Positions 43,251-51,569 are shown, counted from the stretch's first letter. The stretch is DNA of 64,000 nucleotides from Spirosoma fluviale (GCF_900230225.1 NZ_OCNH01000003.1:1116001-1180000), one strand, 5' to 3'. Notes: generated by a model from the sequence alone, not told the origin. Made by a program: numbers and translations.

Positions 43251-44268
43251 TGACGCTATCCGCGAGAATACCGCCGAAATCCTTGAACTAACGGGCTACA
43301 CCGTCGATACCGCTGAAAACGGTAAGCTCGGTGTTGAAAAAGCCCTCGCCAAGAAGCCCGATCTGGTTATCTGCGACATCATGATGCCCGTACTCGACGG
43401 CTATGGTGTACTGCATATTTTTAATAAAAACCCCCAGCTGTCGGGGGTGCCGTTCATCTTCCTGACGGCCAAAACGGAACGCAATGACCTGCGAAAAGGC
43501 ATGGAGCTGGGTGCCGACGATTACCTGACCAAACCGTTCGATGAGTCGGAACTGCTCAGTGCCATTGAAGGGCGACTAAACCGATTTGCGCACCTCAGGC
43601 CAGATTATGACCTGGTACACGACGGCCTCGATCAGTTTATGGACGATGCCCGCAGAGTAGGAAATCTGCAAAGCCTGGCAGCCGACCGCAAGGTTCATGC
43701 GGTGCGGAAGAAGCAATACATTTACTCGGAAGGGGACGAAGCCAATCGCTTGTATTTTCTTAAATCGGGTCGGGTAAAAGCGGTTCGCATCAATACCGAC
43801 GGCAAAGAGCTGATCATGGAAATCTACACCCCCGGCGATTTTTTTGGCTACCTGCCTCTCTTCGACAGCCGCCGGTATACCGAATCGGCAGTAACCATGG
43901 AAGACTCGGAGCTGTATTACATTCCGGTGGAAGATTTTCAGCAGTTGCTGCTGGCTAATCCGGAAGTAAGTCAGCATTTTATCCAGCTGCTGGCTGGTCG
44001 GGTAGCCGAGCGGGAGGAGCAACTGGTGGGTATGGCATACAATTCGCTTCGGCGTCGAGTGGCGGATACGCTCTTGCGGCTGCATAATCAGCAAAATGGG
44101 GAGATCATCCAACTCTCGCGCGACGATCTGGCGGCAATAGTTGGTACCGCTACCGAATCCCTGATTCGTACCCTGAGCGAGTTTCGGCAGGATGGTCTTA
44201 TTGAAGTGATTGCACCAACGGGTATTCGGGTGCTGCAAGCCGAAAAACTACGCCGGGCTAACTGGTAA
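43222..44268 (+). CDS. Response regulator: receiver fused to Crp/Fnr DNA-binding module
   Basis: 348 residues. Receiver domain 1-120 with acidic pocket E8/D9, phospho-acceptor D52 (VICDIMMP), T82 and K104 (TKPFD). A cNMP-type beta-barrel follows (about 150-265; YIYSEGDEANRLYFLKSG, then YTPGDFFGYLPLF), a dimer helix, and a Crp-type HTH (IQLSRDDLAAIVGTATESLI). The recognition helix keeps the Glu and Arg (E-S-L-I-R) that contact the TGA half-site in Crp and Fnr. No Cys cluster for Fe-S is present, so oxygen sensing would come through the partner kinase. It is the best local candidate to bind the NTGA-N6-TCAN sites. Confidence 0.93.
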   Translation: MKTILLIEDNDAIRENTAEILELTGYTVDTAENGKLGVEKALAKKPDLVICDIMMPVLDGYGVLHIFNKNPQLSGVPFIFLTAKTERNDLRKGMELGADDYLTKPFDESELLSAIEGRLNRFAHLRPDYDLVHDGLDQFMDDARRVGNLQSLAADRKVHAVRKKQYIYSEGDEANRLYFLKSGRVKAVRINTDGKELIMEIYTPGDFFGYLPLFDSRRYTESAVTMEDSELYYIPVEDFQQLLLANPEVSQHFIQLLAGRVAEREEQLVGMAYNSLRRRVADTLLRLHNQQNGEIIQLSRDDLAAIVGTATESLIRTLSEFRQDGLIEVIAPTGIRVLQAEKLRRANW

Positions 44269-44309
44269 ACGGCCGGTTTGCCGGATCGCTGCATGACAAA
44301 ATCGACCGT

Positions 44310-44375
44310 ATGACAATAATCAGGTTTTGGGCTAAGCCCGCTCATCTGCATCGGCAGAAGGGCGGGCTAATTTTA
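44310..44375 (+). promoter_or_regulatory. Tandem operator and -7 box upstream of the half-size USP-like gene
   Basis: ATGACAATAATCAG (44310-44323) is 51.5 bp from TAATTTTA (44368-44375). A degenerate site CTAAGCCCGCTCAT (44332-44345) is 22 bp downstream, exactly at the 29.5-bp position. The same two-site pattern occurs at ccoS and at the USP gene ending at 47059. Confidence 0.55.
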
Positions 44376-44445
44376 TGGTGTAAATGTGTTGGTCGTCAGT
44401 TGTAACCGACTCAATGTGCCACCGTAAAAGAAACCTGTCTGGTTC

Positions 44446-44868
44446 ATGAAAACAGCCCTTTTTGTCACCGACTGCTCTGTTGACTCTGCGCTTACCGTAC
44501 GTAACTGGCTTTCCGCTCATTCACACCAACCTATTCGTTTAACCGTTGTACTGCCCTACGATATTGATGAGGGACAATCGTTAGACAAAAAGAGCCTGCA
44601 AGCTGCTAAGTCGGAAGCGAGTAACCGGCTAAAAAACTGGTCGGATCTGCTTAGCGCCACTGATCCTGGCAGTGTGGTGGCCGAAACACTCCTGGCTAAT
44701 CCGGAACTGGCGATCAGTATGCACCTGCTCATTCGGCGGTATGACTACTGGCTGGTCGAAGACTGGTCGCTGGTGACCAATCCTACCCTGTCGTCCATAT
44801 TGAATCAACCTACTTTACAAACCCTGCCTCTGGCTATCAACCTGGCCCCTGCGCTGGTAACGGTTTAG
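44446..44868 (+). CDS. Half-size USP-like protein
   Basis: 140 residues. It opens MKTALFVTDCS like the USPs nearby, has alternating strands and helices, and ends with LPLAINLAP, similar to the last USP strand. The nucleotide-loop glycine motif is missing. I call it a degenerate single-domain USP; the similarity is weak. It sits alone after the kinase/regulator pair, under its own promoter with operator sites. Confidence 0.55.
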   Translation: MKTALFVTDCSVDSALTVRNWLSAHSHQPIRLTVVLPYDIDEGQSLDKKSLQAAKSEASNRLKNWSDLLSATDPGSVVAETLLANPELAISMHLLIRRYDYWLVEDWSLVTNPTLSSILNQPTLQTLPLAINLAPALVTV

Positions 44869-44966
44869 CTGTTTAGGATTTTCTACGGGTTCGCTGCTCG
44901 TAAATCTATGTGCCGTCTCGGCCTGTACCAGCAACAGGTAATATGCGTTTTTTAATGTCTTCTTTC

Positions 44967-44994
44967 AGGCCGCAGTTGCGGCCTTTTTGTTTTG
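44967..44994 (+). terminator. Intrinsic terminator
   Basis: AGGCCGCA (44967-44974), GT, TGCGGCCT (44977-44984), then a T-rich tail TTTTGTTTTG. It ends transcription from the half-size USP-like gene about 100 bp after the stop. Confidence 0.85.
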
Positions 44995-45077
44995 TTGTCA
45001 GGAACATAGCTGGCGGAGAGTAGCAAACCTGCATCAGCATTATTCCGGGAAAGATATGTCTAAAGTCATGCTAATCC

Positions 45078-45121
45078 CTGAGTCGCATCATGACTGAAAA
45101 TTTATTTCAGTGACAATTTTG
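45078..45121 (+). promoter_or_regulatory. Operator and -7 box of the D-lactate dehydrogenase gene
   Basis: CTGAGTCGCATCAT (45078-45091, one half-site mismatch) and CAATTTTG (45114-45121) with the 29.5-bp spacing. Predicted start near 45128; ATG at 45150. Confidence 0.6.
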
Positions 45122-45149
45122 AGGTGTTAAGCTTTATACCTCTCTCCTT

Positions 45150-46139
45150 ATGAATATTGCCTTTTTTAGTACGCTCTCCTTTGAGCAGGCCTGGTTCGAT
45201 CAGTACAGCGCTCATCACCGGATTACGTATATTCCTGAGAGGCTGACGACCAAAACGGTTCATTTGGCTCAGGGACATAATGCGGTTTGCGTTTTCGTCA
45301 ATGACGACCTGAGTCGCCCCGTACTTACATTACTGAAAGGGATGGGTATAGGCGTAGTGGGGATGCGGTGTATGGGTACAGATAACGCAGACACACAGGC
45401 AATTGCCGATCTGGGTATGACACTGCTGCACAGCAGCTATTCTCCTTATTCGATTGCGGAGCAGACGGTTGCTCTGCTAATGGGTATGTTGCGGCATCTG
45501 CCCCAAGCTCATCAGCGGGTACAGGCTGGTAACTTCGCCATCGATGGATTGGTGGGGTATGACCTCCACGGCAAAACGGTTGGAGTAGTTGGGACGGGGC
45601 ATATCGGTAAAGCGTTTATCCGGATTATGCTGGGCTTCGGCTGTAAAGTGCTCGCTTACGATGTCTGCGTTGACCGTAGACTAACGGAAATTGGGGTAAC
45701 CTACCTGTCGCTGCCGGAACTCCTGCAACGGGCCGATGTCGTTTCGCTGCACTGCCCCTTAAACTCCGCTACTCAGCACATGATAAACGAGCAGACCCTC
45801 TCGTTAATGAAGCAAAGTGTCATACTGGTTAATACCGGGCGTGGGGGTCTGGTTGATACCAGCGCCGTGCTGGATGCGCTGGATACCGGAAAACTGGCTG
45901 GCTATGCGGCCGATGTATACGAACGGGAACGTAATTATTTTCACTATGATTGTTCGAATAAACACATAGTCGATGATGTTCTGAACCGCCTTCGCCAACA
46001 CCCGAAGGTACTGTTAACGGCTCACCAGGGCTTTCTTACCGAAGATGCGCTGCGCCAGATTGCCTTGAGCCTGATCAATCAATTCAGTTTTTTTGACAAC
46101 CAGCAGACGGCGTCCATCACCAAAGCATCGATGTGTTAA
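45150..46139 (+). CDS. ldhA: D-lactate dehydrogenase (2-hydroxyacid dehydrogenase family)
   Basis: 329 residues, usual for LdhA. NAD-binding GTGHIGKAFIRIMLGFG near residue 150, the catalytic Arg in VNTGRGGLVD, Glu in the DVYERE region and the His near LLTAHQGFLTEDA. It reduces pyruvate to D-lactate with NADH in the cytoplasm, a fermentative NADH sink, which fits an operator of the micro-oxic set. Other 2-hydroxyacid substrates cannot be excluded. Converges with the USP at 46223. Confidence 0.88.
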   Translation: MNIAFFSTLSFEQAWFDQYSAHHRITYIPERLTTKTVHLAQGHNAVCVFVNDDLSRPVLTLLKGMGIGVVGMRCMGTDNADTQAIADLGMTLLHSSYSPYSIAEQTVALLMGMLRHLPQAHQRVQAGNFAIDGLVGYDLHGKTVGVVGTGHIGKAFIRIMLGFGCKVLAYDVCVDRRLTEIGVTYLSLPELLQRADVVSLHCPLNSATQHMINEQTLSLMKQSVILVNTGRGGLVDTSAVLDALDTGKLAGYAADVYERERNYFHYDCSNKHIVDDVLNRLRQHPKVLLTAHQGFLTEDALRQIALSLINQFSFFDNQQTASITKASMC

Positions 46140-46222
46140 CCTGATTAACAGAAAGTCGGGTGACTGGCCTGTGTCGCCCGGCTTCTCAATTCCGCCACCA
46201 CAGGCCAGGTACCCGGCCGCTA

Positions 46223-47059
46223 TTACCCGGCCCGCATAACCAGCACGGGTATCTGCGTATGATTCAGCACATCTTCGGCTACGCTGCCAGTCAGTAGATG
46301 GAGGAAGCCTTTATGCCCGTGCGTAAAAAGAACAATCAGGTCGGCTTCAACGTCGTTGGCATAGTCGATGACGCCCTGCGGTACGGTTTTGGCGTGATGA
46401 ATAACAAATTCGAACGCTGTAATCCCTTTTGCATCGGCAAATTCATCGACCCACTCACGTACGCCTTCGGGGTCGCGGTTGTCGGAGGGCGTCATCACGT
46501 AGAGGAACTGGTGTAGCCCATTTTCGCCCATCTGAAAAGGAAAGTGGTAAATTGATTTCAGCCGGTCGTCAAGATCAATGGCGCAAACGATGTTTTGGGG
46601 CTGGAAATGAGGAGTGGCGTGCTTCACTACCAAGACCGGGCAGTGCGCATAGCGAACAATGACTTCGGCGTTGGAGCCAATCAGCCACTCTTCCAGGCCA
46701 TCCGCGCCCTTCGAACTCATCACAATCAGATCGGCCGGTCGGGTGGTGACGTTATCAACCAATGGCTGTCCATTCGTAATCAGCGTTGGGGTAATGGTAA
46801 CGCCCGCGTAAGCCGGATTTGTTGCGAGTTGTTCGAGTATTTCGCGGGCGTCCTCTTCCAGTAGCCGGTAGGTAGACAGGGTATTTTCGGTAACAACAGT
46901 CAACGCTTCGGCGTAAACGGGAGTAGGCACCGGCATTGGGTAGATTACTGAATGCAGGAGTATAATTTCGCCCCCGTTGGTTCGGGCCAGATTAACCGCA
47001 ACAGACAGGGCTATATCGGTCATGGGGCTAAGGTCTGTTGGGACAAGGATCGTTTTCAT
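46223..47059 (-). CDS. Tandem universal stress protein
   Basis: 278 residues from the ATG at 47059 (MKTILVPTDLSPM); a frame extension of nine residues upstream is rejected because transcription is predicted to begin near 47077 and USPs start at MKTI. Domain 1 ends with KGADGLEEWLIGSNAE and VLVVK, domain 2 with KGFLHLLTGSVAEDVL. Closest local relative: the USP at 21013-21828. It is divergent from the NimA-like gene. Confidence 0.92.
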   Translation of the reverse strand: MKTILVPTDLSPMTDIALSVAVNLARTNGGEIILLHSVIYPMPVPTPVYAEALTVVTENTLSTYRLLEEDAREILEQLATNPAYAGVTITPTLITNGQPLVDNVTTRPADLIVMSSKGADGLEEWLIGSNAEVIVRYAHCPVLVVKHATPHFQPQNIVCAIDLDDRLKSIYHFPFQMGENGLHQFLYVMTPSDNRDPEGVREWVDEFADAKGITAFEFVIHHAKTVPQGVIDYANDVEADLIVLFTHGHKGFLHLLTGSVAEDVLNHTQIPVLVMRAG

Positions 47060-47083
47060 GCAGCTGTTGTTTAGATGACCCCA

Positions 47084-47149
47084 CAAAAGAACACGTCTTG
47101 TTTTGCCCGTTACATGAGTGCCGCCAGTTGCTTACCTGATTGACGTCAG
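47084..47149 (-). promoter_or_regulatory. Tandem operator and -7 box of the USP gene
   Basis: CTGATTGACGTCAG (47136-47149); on the minus strand TTCTTTTG (first base 47091) is 51.5 bp from its centre, and a degenerate site ATGAGTGCCGCCAG (47114-47127) fills the 29.5-bp position. For the divergent flavoprotein gene no -7 box is found at either distance. Confidence 0.6.
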
Positions 47150-47242
47150 TTGAGGAAAATCAAGTTACCAACTGATGTACCTTCGGGATTGGCAGCACGG
47201 CCATTCGTAGCTTTGGTACCTCACATAAACCTGATGTTCACT

Positions 47243-47677
47243 ATGTTACGTGACCTTTCGCCCGAAGTGACGGACCATTTGCTGAGTACACAGTTTTTTG
47301 GTCGTATTGGCTGCGCTGCCGATGGGCAGGTGCTGGTAGTGCCGGTTAGCTATCTGTATGACGGACAGGCTATTTATGGACATACCTACGAAGGAACGAA
47401 AACCCGTTTACTGCGCAAAAACCCAGCCGTCTGTTTCGAGGTCGACGATATCACTGGCCCTTCTTCCTGGCGTAGTGTGGTTGTACAGGGTGTTTATGAA
47501 GAGTTGGAGGGCGATGAACGGCTATATGCCGAACAACGGCTGGGTCCGGGGCGAATAGCGCCCGTTAAAGAGCTCCTGGCTGGAGAAACGGACTCGGAAC
47601 AACCCGGCTCTAACGTGGTGTATCGAATTCGTATTCTTACCAAAACAGGTCGAAGCGAGGTGAAATCTGGATTGTAA
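47243..47677 (+). CDS. NimA-like pyridoxamine 5'-phosphate oxidase-fold flavoprotein
   Basis: 144 residues from the ATG at 47243 (47234 also possible; the TTG at 47150 overlaps the end of the operator and is rejected). The split-barrel pattern LLSTQFFGRIGCAADGQ, then VPVSYLYDGQAIYGHTYEGTK, then VCFEVDDI is typical of the PPOX/NimA-like family that binds FMN, F420 or haem. Members reduce nitro compounds or handle other small molecules. Similar proteins are common near USPs in low-oxygen gene sets. The substrate is unknown. Confidence 0.85.
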   Translation: MLRDLSPEVTDHLLSTQFFGRIGCAADGQVLVVPVSYLYDGQAIYGHTYEGTKTRLLRKNPAVCFEVDDITGPSSWRSVVVQGVYEELEGDERLYAEQRLGPGRIAPVKELLAGETDSEQPGSNVVYRIRILTKTGRSEVKSGL

Positions 47678-47683
47678 GGTTAT

Positions 47684-47734
47684 TAGTTATTGGTTACTGG
47701 CAGCGAATAACCAATAACCAGTAACCAATAACTA
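47684..47734. repeat. 17-bp inverted repeat of TTGGTTA type
   Basis: TAGTTATTGGTTACTGG (47684-47700) and its exact complement (47718-47734). The spacer also carries AACCAATAACC. Related words reappear at 48447-48530 on the other side of the next gene. Confidence 0.75.
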
Positions 47735-47772
47735 CTAACCATCACCAACCACCAATCAAACCGATAAAAACA

Positions 47773-48201
47773 ATGAAACTAGCTGGATTCCGGGTCTACT
47801 TACCGCTTGTCTTACTGGCCACGTTGCCCTGGTCGTGTACAGATCACAGACCATTAACGAATACAGAGTCATTACTGACCGGTTGTACGGCGGGTTGGAA
47901 AGTAGTGAATCGAAAATTTACCAGTTCTACTCTCAACTTCCCGAACCAGGATTGTTACCGGCTCATTTTCCAAACCGACCACAATCTGGTTGAAGACCAA
48001 AGTCGATGCGGGAACGGAAACAACAAACAGGTGCTCGGTAGCTGGTCGTCTACTGAAACGACGCTGGCAATGCCCGTACTTCAGTATGCTCCCGGATACG
48101 CAGCGGAGTATCGGTTAGATGAGTTGTCCGCTACCACACTTGTGTTCAGCTGGCAGCGGGGTGGCCCCGATCGGTACATAGAAACCTGGACGTGTCCCTA
48201 G
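47773..48201 (+). CDS. Small lipoprotein, unknown function
   Basis: 142 residues with a lipoprotein-type signal (VLLATLPWSC, Cys near 23). The mature part has an NxxSLLTGCTAGWKV motif, four further cysteines and a beta-rich pattern resembling the small lipocalin-like lipoproteins of Bacteroidota. I do not recognise a named family. It is flanked on both sides by TTGGTTA-type palindromes. Confidence 0.65.
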   Translation: MKLAGFRVYLPLVLLATLPWSCTDHRPLTNTESLLTGCTAGWKVVNRKFTSSTLNFPNQDCYRLIFQTDHNLVEDQSRCGNGNNKQVLGSWSSTETTLAMPVLQYAPGYAAEYRLDELSATTLVFSWQRGGPDRYIETWTCP

Positions 48202-48410
48202 CTTTACGACCAACCATACGAGTTGACTTTTTTAGTATCGACTTTTTCGCTGTGATTCACAGTGATTATAATCACCGAAGAGGCTGATTAACAGCATAAG
48301 CCATCAGGGCGGTACTACCTATTTTTGTTAAGGGAAATAATTAGAGTTTAGCGAGTCAATAGGGTTAGTGTCATGATAGCCGTGTACTAACTGGAGATGG
48401 GGAATTGAAA

Positions 48411-48446
48411 AAAAAGCCTGCAGCGATTTCGCTACAGGCTTTTTAG
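48411..48446. terminator. Two-way terminator between convergent genes
   Basis: AAAAAGCCTG(C)AGCGA (48411-48426) pairs with TCGCT(A)CAGGCTTTTT (48429-48444), one mismatch, A-run before and T-run after. It lies between the lipoprotein gene and the L,D-transpeptidase gene. The gap before it (48202-48400) shows nothing recognisable. Confidence 0.85.
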
Positions 48447-48530
48447 TTGTTGGTTAGTGGTTGGTTAATAGTTACTGGTTATTAAGTTATCAGTTAATAG
48501 GTATTCTACCAACAGTAACCAATAACCACT
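48447..48530. repeat. Imperfect TTGGTTA/TAACCAA palindrome
   Basis: GTTGGTTAGTGGTTGGTTA-type words on the left side face AGTAACCAATAACCACT on the right, which runs into the L,D-transpeptidase stop codon at 48530. Same word family as 47684-47734. Confidence 0.6.
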
Positions 48531-49669
48531 CAAAGCACCGGGTGCCATTTTCTGTACACGTTGGGATACACCTGAATAGCGCCCGCTTCGTCAATATCCA
48601 GCACATTATAGGTTGTAATAACGGGTACCGATGCGGGCAGAGAAACCGTTTTAGGTCTGGCATTTTTAGGACAGCTTGTCAGATAGTCCGCTTTGAAACG
48701 GGTATAGCCCAGCAGCAGGTTAGCCAGTTCGGCCGGTTTCTCAACCCGAATGCAACCGTGGCTCAACTGCCGGTTTTCGCTGGCAAAAGCGTGTCGGGCA
48801 TTGGTGTCGTGGAGGTAAACGTCATAGGGACTGTTTACATTGAACTTCAGTATGCCTAGGGCATTGGCGCAACCGGTCAACTGCCGCAGTCGGTAGGGGA
48901 ACGAACCGTTGTAAATCGCTGATGCCGGTACTGACCAGTTTACTGTTTTGGGGTCTACCACCTGCCCTTTGGTATCAATAACTTCCAGATTCAGAAAGGT
49001 TAGTACCAGTGTTGGATTTTTTTGAATCCTGGGCAGCATTTCCCTGGCCATAATGGAACGGGGGACATTCCAGTACGGGTACATAACCAGGCTGGGAATA
49101 AAGGCGGTGAACAAGGGCGTTGGCGTATCGGCTTTACCGACCACAACCCGGCTGGTGAGTAGCGTTTTCCCCTGCCGGTCGATAACCCGGAGCATAGCCG
49201 ACGGTATGTTGACAACAATACGTTTGCTGGTACGAAATCGGTTGATCCATCGGTAGGTGTTGAGCGTTTCCTGCACCTGTCCGAGCGTAAGGGAATCGGC
49301 CATGTAATCATCGATCAGGCAGCGCATACAATACTCTTTCAACTGCCGGTAGCTTCGGTCCGGCGATTCGAGCGAATCCAGCAATGGACACCAGTCGTCT
49401 CCGGCCAGAAACAAGCGCGTAAGCCGGTTCAGCCGCAGTGTATCCATCGACTCCGTAACACCCTGGTAGCCCATATGGCGAGGTACTCGGCCATAAATGA
49501 TTTCTTTAAAATACCGTTTCAGGCAGGCTGGGTCGGGCGTGTTGCACAGGCTGTCTACCCCAATGGAAGCCGCATACTGACGAAGCCGGGACCAGTCGGC
49601 TGCGGGTTGGGCTTTTACGGAGCAGACAGTGAATGAGAGCAGTAGAAGGATACTCAGAAAACGGCTCAT
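48530..49669 (-). CDS. L,D-transpeptidase (YkuD/YcbB-like)
   Basis: 379 residues with a signal peptide (cleavage after VKAQ). A helical N-terminal part (about 20-160) resembles the scaffold of YcbB-like enzymes; the YkuD catalytic domain follows (about 165-345) with the active Cys in LSHGCIRVEKP. It forms 3-3 cross-links in peptidoglycan or attaches proteins to it, in the periplasm. No classic lysozyme-like or LysM binding domain is seen. Divergent from the FixH-like gene. Confidence 0.9.
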   Translation of the reverse strand: MSRFLSILLLLSFTVCSVKAQPAADWSRLRQYAASIGVDSLCNTPDPACLKRYFKEIIYGRVPRHMGYQGVTESMDTLRLNRLTRLFLAGDDWCPLLDSLESPDRSYRQLKEYCMRCLIDDYMADSLTLGQVQETLNTYRWINRFRTSKRIVVNIPSAMLRVIDRQGKTLLTSRVVVGKADTPTPLFTAFIPSLVMYPYWNVPRSIMAREMLPRIQKNPTLVLTFLNLEVIDTKGQVVDPKTVNWSVPASAIYNGSFPYRLRQLTGCANALGILKFNVNSPYDVYLHDTNARHAFASENRQLSHGCIRVEKPAELANLLLGYTRFKADYLTSCPKNARPKTVSLPASVPVITTYNVLDIDEAGAIQVYPNVYRKWHPVL

Positions 49670-49754
49670 AAGTAGCAGATTGTGAGAGTGTAATCAGTGC
49701 AGCAAAGGTGTACTTGTTCGTCTGGTTCGCAATTGACCGGGTTCAGTTTTTAGT

Positions 49755-49820
49755 TTGAATACTATCAATTTTATACCTGATGGCTGTCAGGTAGCAAGTC
49801 ATTTTCATCGGCCACATTTG
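49755..49820 (+). promoter_or_regulatory. Tandem Fnr/Crp-like operators and -7 box
   Basis: TTGAATACTATCAA (49755-49768, perfect TTGA-N6-TCAA) and CTGATGGCTGTCAG (49777-49790) are 22 bp apart. CACATTTG (49813-49820) starts 29.5 bp from the centre of the second and 51.5 bp from the first. Predicted start near 49827, ATG at 49849. Confidence 0.8.
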
Positions 49821-49848
49821 CCCTGTTCTTTTTAATTTCAATAAGGCC

Positions 49849-50091
49849 ATGACATTTGAACCGACCTCCCATCTACTGGCTTTCGTGCTGCCGATGTCCT
49901 TTAAAAAAGGAGATGTAACTTTTGTTGCTCCGGCAACGGGCGAAGATGTTCGGGTGCCGATCGCTGCCAGCAACCGGCCCCGGAAAGTTGTATCCACTGC
50001 CCAGCTGGCCAAGGGTGTCTGGCGAGCCATGTTACACTGGACCGACGGACAACAGCAGTACCAGGACGAACAACAAATCATTGTAACATAA
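49849..50091 (+). CDS. Soluble FixH-like domain protein
   Basis: 80 residues. Aligned by eye to the C-terminal domain of the FixH protein at 37050: AFVLPMSFKKGDVTFVAP against LRLPDSLQRGTLTLYCP, and GVWRAMLHWTDGQQQYQDEQ against GLWRAQLAWFDGKREYYTER. The membrane anchor and the N-terminal linker are absent, and no signal peptide is seen, so it should be cytoplasmic unless a start lies elsewhere. It is first in an operon with a USP (38 bp downstream) under two strong operators. It may be a remnant of a fixH copy or a free-standing module; the promoter argues that it is expressed. Confidence 0.7.
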   Translation: MTFEPTSHLLAFVLPMSFKKGDVTFVAPATGEDVRVPIAASNRPRKVVSTAQLAKGVWRAMLHWTDGQQQYQDEQQIIVT

Positions 50092-50128
50092 AGCAAGCCT
50101 TCGAACCTCCCACTTACTACCTACATCT

Positions 50129-51007
50129 ATGTATAAGATCTTATTATTGACTGATTTTTCAGTGGCTTCACGGCACGCTATTGCGTATACGCAGACTTTA
50201 TTTGCCGATACCGCAGCGGACTTCTGTCTGCTGAATGCCTTTCCGCTTGAACCGGAAGTGGGATTTACCGGCGCTTTTCTAATTGTGGAAGAGCGGGAGC
50301 AGGCCGAGAAGTCCTTAATTGCCCTTCGGCATGAAGTGACCCAACAGCCGGAACCAGCCTATCATACGTACCGAACCGTAGTCGTACCGGGTAGTCCGGA
50401 GGCCTCGGTGGATGTTATGCTGCACCAGGAACATTTCGACTTGGTGGTAGTAGGGGCCACGGGTTCCGGCCGGAGTGAATTGCTGGGCAGCGTTGCCACG
50501 GCCATCACCCGAACCGCAACAACGAACGTGCTGGTGGTACCGGCTACATTCCCCATCCGCCCGCTCGAACGGATTGTGTTGTCCACCGACTATCGGTCGG
50601 TCAACGATGCGGAGTCGTTCGGAATTCTCGCTGACATTGCCAACCGAAAAGGGGCTCAGCTTACGCTGCTGACCATCGATAAATCCGGTACAGCCGGAGC
50701 CACTGATTTGACAAGGCAGTATGTAGAACAGGCGTTCGACTCGGTTTCGACGGATTCATACGTCATTCATGACAATAACGTGTTGCATGGCATTAATGCC
50801 TATCTGGATGCCCACACGGTCGATCTGCTGGTGTTGTTGCCCCATCACAAAGGGTTTTTCGATGTGCTACGGAACAACAGTGTTACGCGTTCGGTGGCCT
50901 ATCATCCGCGCGTTCCCCTGCTGACGCTCTACGATGCCGAACCTAAGAAGACAGCTACGGCGGAAATGCCTGAACTCGATAACCTGCCATTTGCAACCTA
51001 CCTTTAA
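50129..51007 (+). CDS. Tandem universal stress protein
   Basis: 292 residues, two USP folds. Domain 1 (MYKILLLTDFS to TNVLVVPA) keeps a full nucleotide loop GATGSGRSELLGSVATAI; domain 2 (about 150-275) ends VPLLTLYD. The C-terminal ~15 residues are an acidic tail. It is second in the operon that begins with the FixH-like gene, and a helical protein gene follows after 11 bp. Confidence 0.92.
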   Translation: MYKILLLTDFSVASRHAIAYTQTLFADTAADFCLLNAFPLEPEVGFTGAFLIVEEREQAEKSLIALRHEVTQQPEPAYHTYRTVVVPGSPEASVDVMLHQEHFDLVVVGATGSGRSELLGSVATAITRTATTNVLVVPATFPIRPLERIVLSTDYRSVNDAESFGILADIANRKGAQLTLLTIDKSGTAGATDLTRQYVEQAFDSVSTDSYVIHDNNVLHGINAYLDAHTVDLLVLLPHHKGFFDVLRNNSVTRSVAYHPRVPLLTLYDAEPKKTATAEMPELDNLPFATYL

Positions 51008-51018
51008 CCGATCTCCCC

Positions 51019-51414
51019 ATGAAAGCAGAAAAATACCGCCAGCTTACAGACGTGCATTTGTTGCAGCGTATCTGGCGAAATGAATTGGAACTGGCTCTCC
51101 AGGAAGTTGATTTCTGGGAGAAGTTGCTGGGAACATTAAGCGAAGGTCTGGACGCCCGGGTGACCGACTCGGATACCTGGAAAGGGGAAGTGAGCCAGTT
51201 ACACCATTTTCGTCGGTTAGCGAAACGGTTGCTTGACGAGATTAAGGAAATTGATGAACAGGTGGCGGCCGGTGTTCGGGTCGACCGTGTGCTGGATGCC
51301 GATACGCGCTTGAATCATCAGTACCTGCGTCAGGAAATGGATAGCTTTCACGCCGACTTCCGAACGTTTAAATCTGACATTCGCCAGTACATGGTTCTCC
51401 AGCCAACGTTTTAA
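51019..51414 (+). CDS. Helical cytoplasmic protein, unknown function
   Basis: 131 residues, almost wholly alpha-helical and highly charged, without signal peptide or membrane segment. Coiled-coil-like heptads run through residues 15-125 (for example FRRLAKRLLDEIKEIDEQV). I recognise no family. Last gene of the FixH-like/USP operon, so presumably expressed in low oxygen with them. Confidence 0.65.
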   Translation: MKAEKYRQLTDVHLLQRIWRNELELALQEVDFWEKLLGTLSEGLDARVTDSDTWKGEVSQLHHFRRLAKRLLDEIKEIDEQVAAGVRVDRVLDADTRLNHQYLRQEMDSFHADFRTFKSDIRQYMVLQPTF

Positions 51415-51422
51415 ACTCAAAT

Positions 51423-51512
51423 AAAAACAGCTAACTACAGAGCCACAAAGCGCACAGAGGTTTCAACATAAACTACTCTGTGCGCTTTGTGGCTCTGTGG
51501 TTAGCTGTTTTT
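51423..51512. terminator. 37-bp hairpin between convergent genes
   Basis: Arms 51423-51459 and 51476-51512 are complementary with one mismatch (AAAAACAGCTAAC, then CAGAGCCACAAAGCGC). A-run before and T-run after, so it can end transcription from both sides (helical protein gene and pfkB). Confidence 0.8.
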
Positions 51513-51569
51513 TTTAGCCTGACGGCTCAACAGCAGGATGCTGTCGGGTGCAGAAAACAGCAAAAACGA

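Noticed and set aside
46155-46182. Possible hairpin GTCGGGTGAC/GTCGCCCGGC between ldhA and the USP gene
   Set aside because: Two mismatches in ten and no T-run; too weak to call a terminator.
47150-47242. Longer N-terminus of the NimA-like protein from a TTG
   Set aside because: The TTG directly follows the operator, and the extra residues do not belong to the fold.
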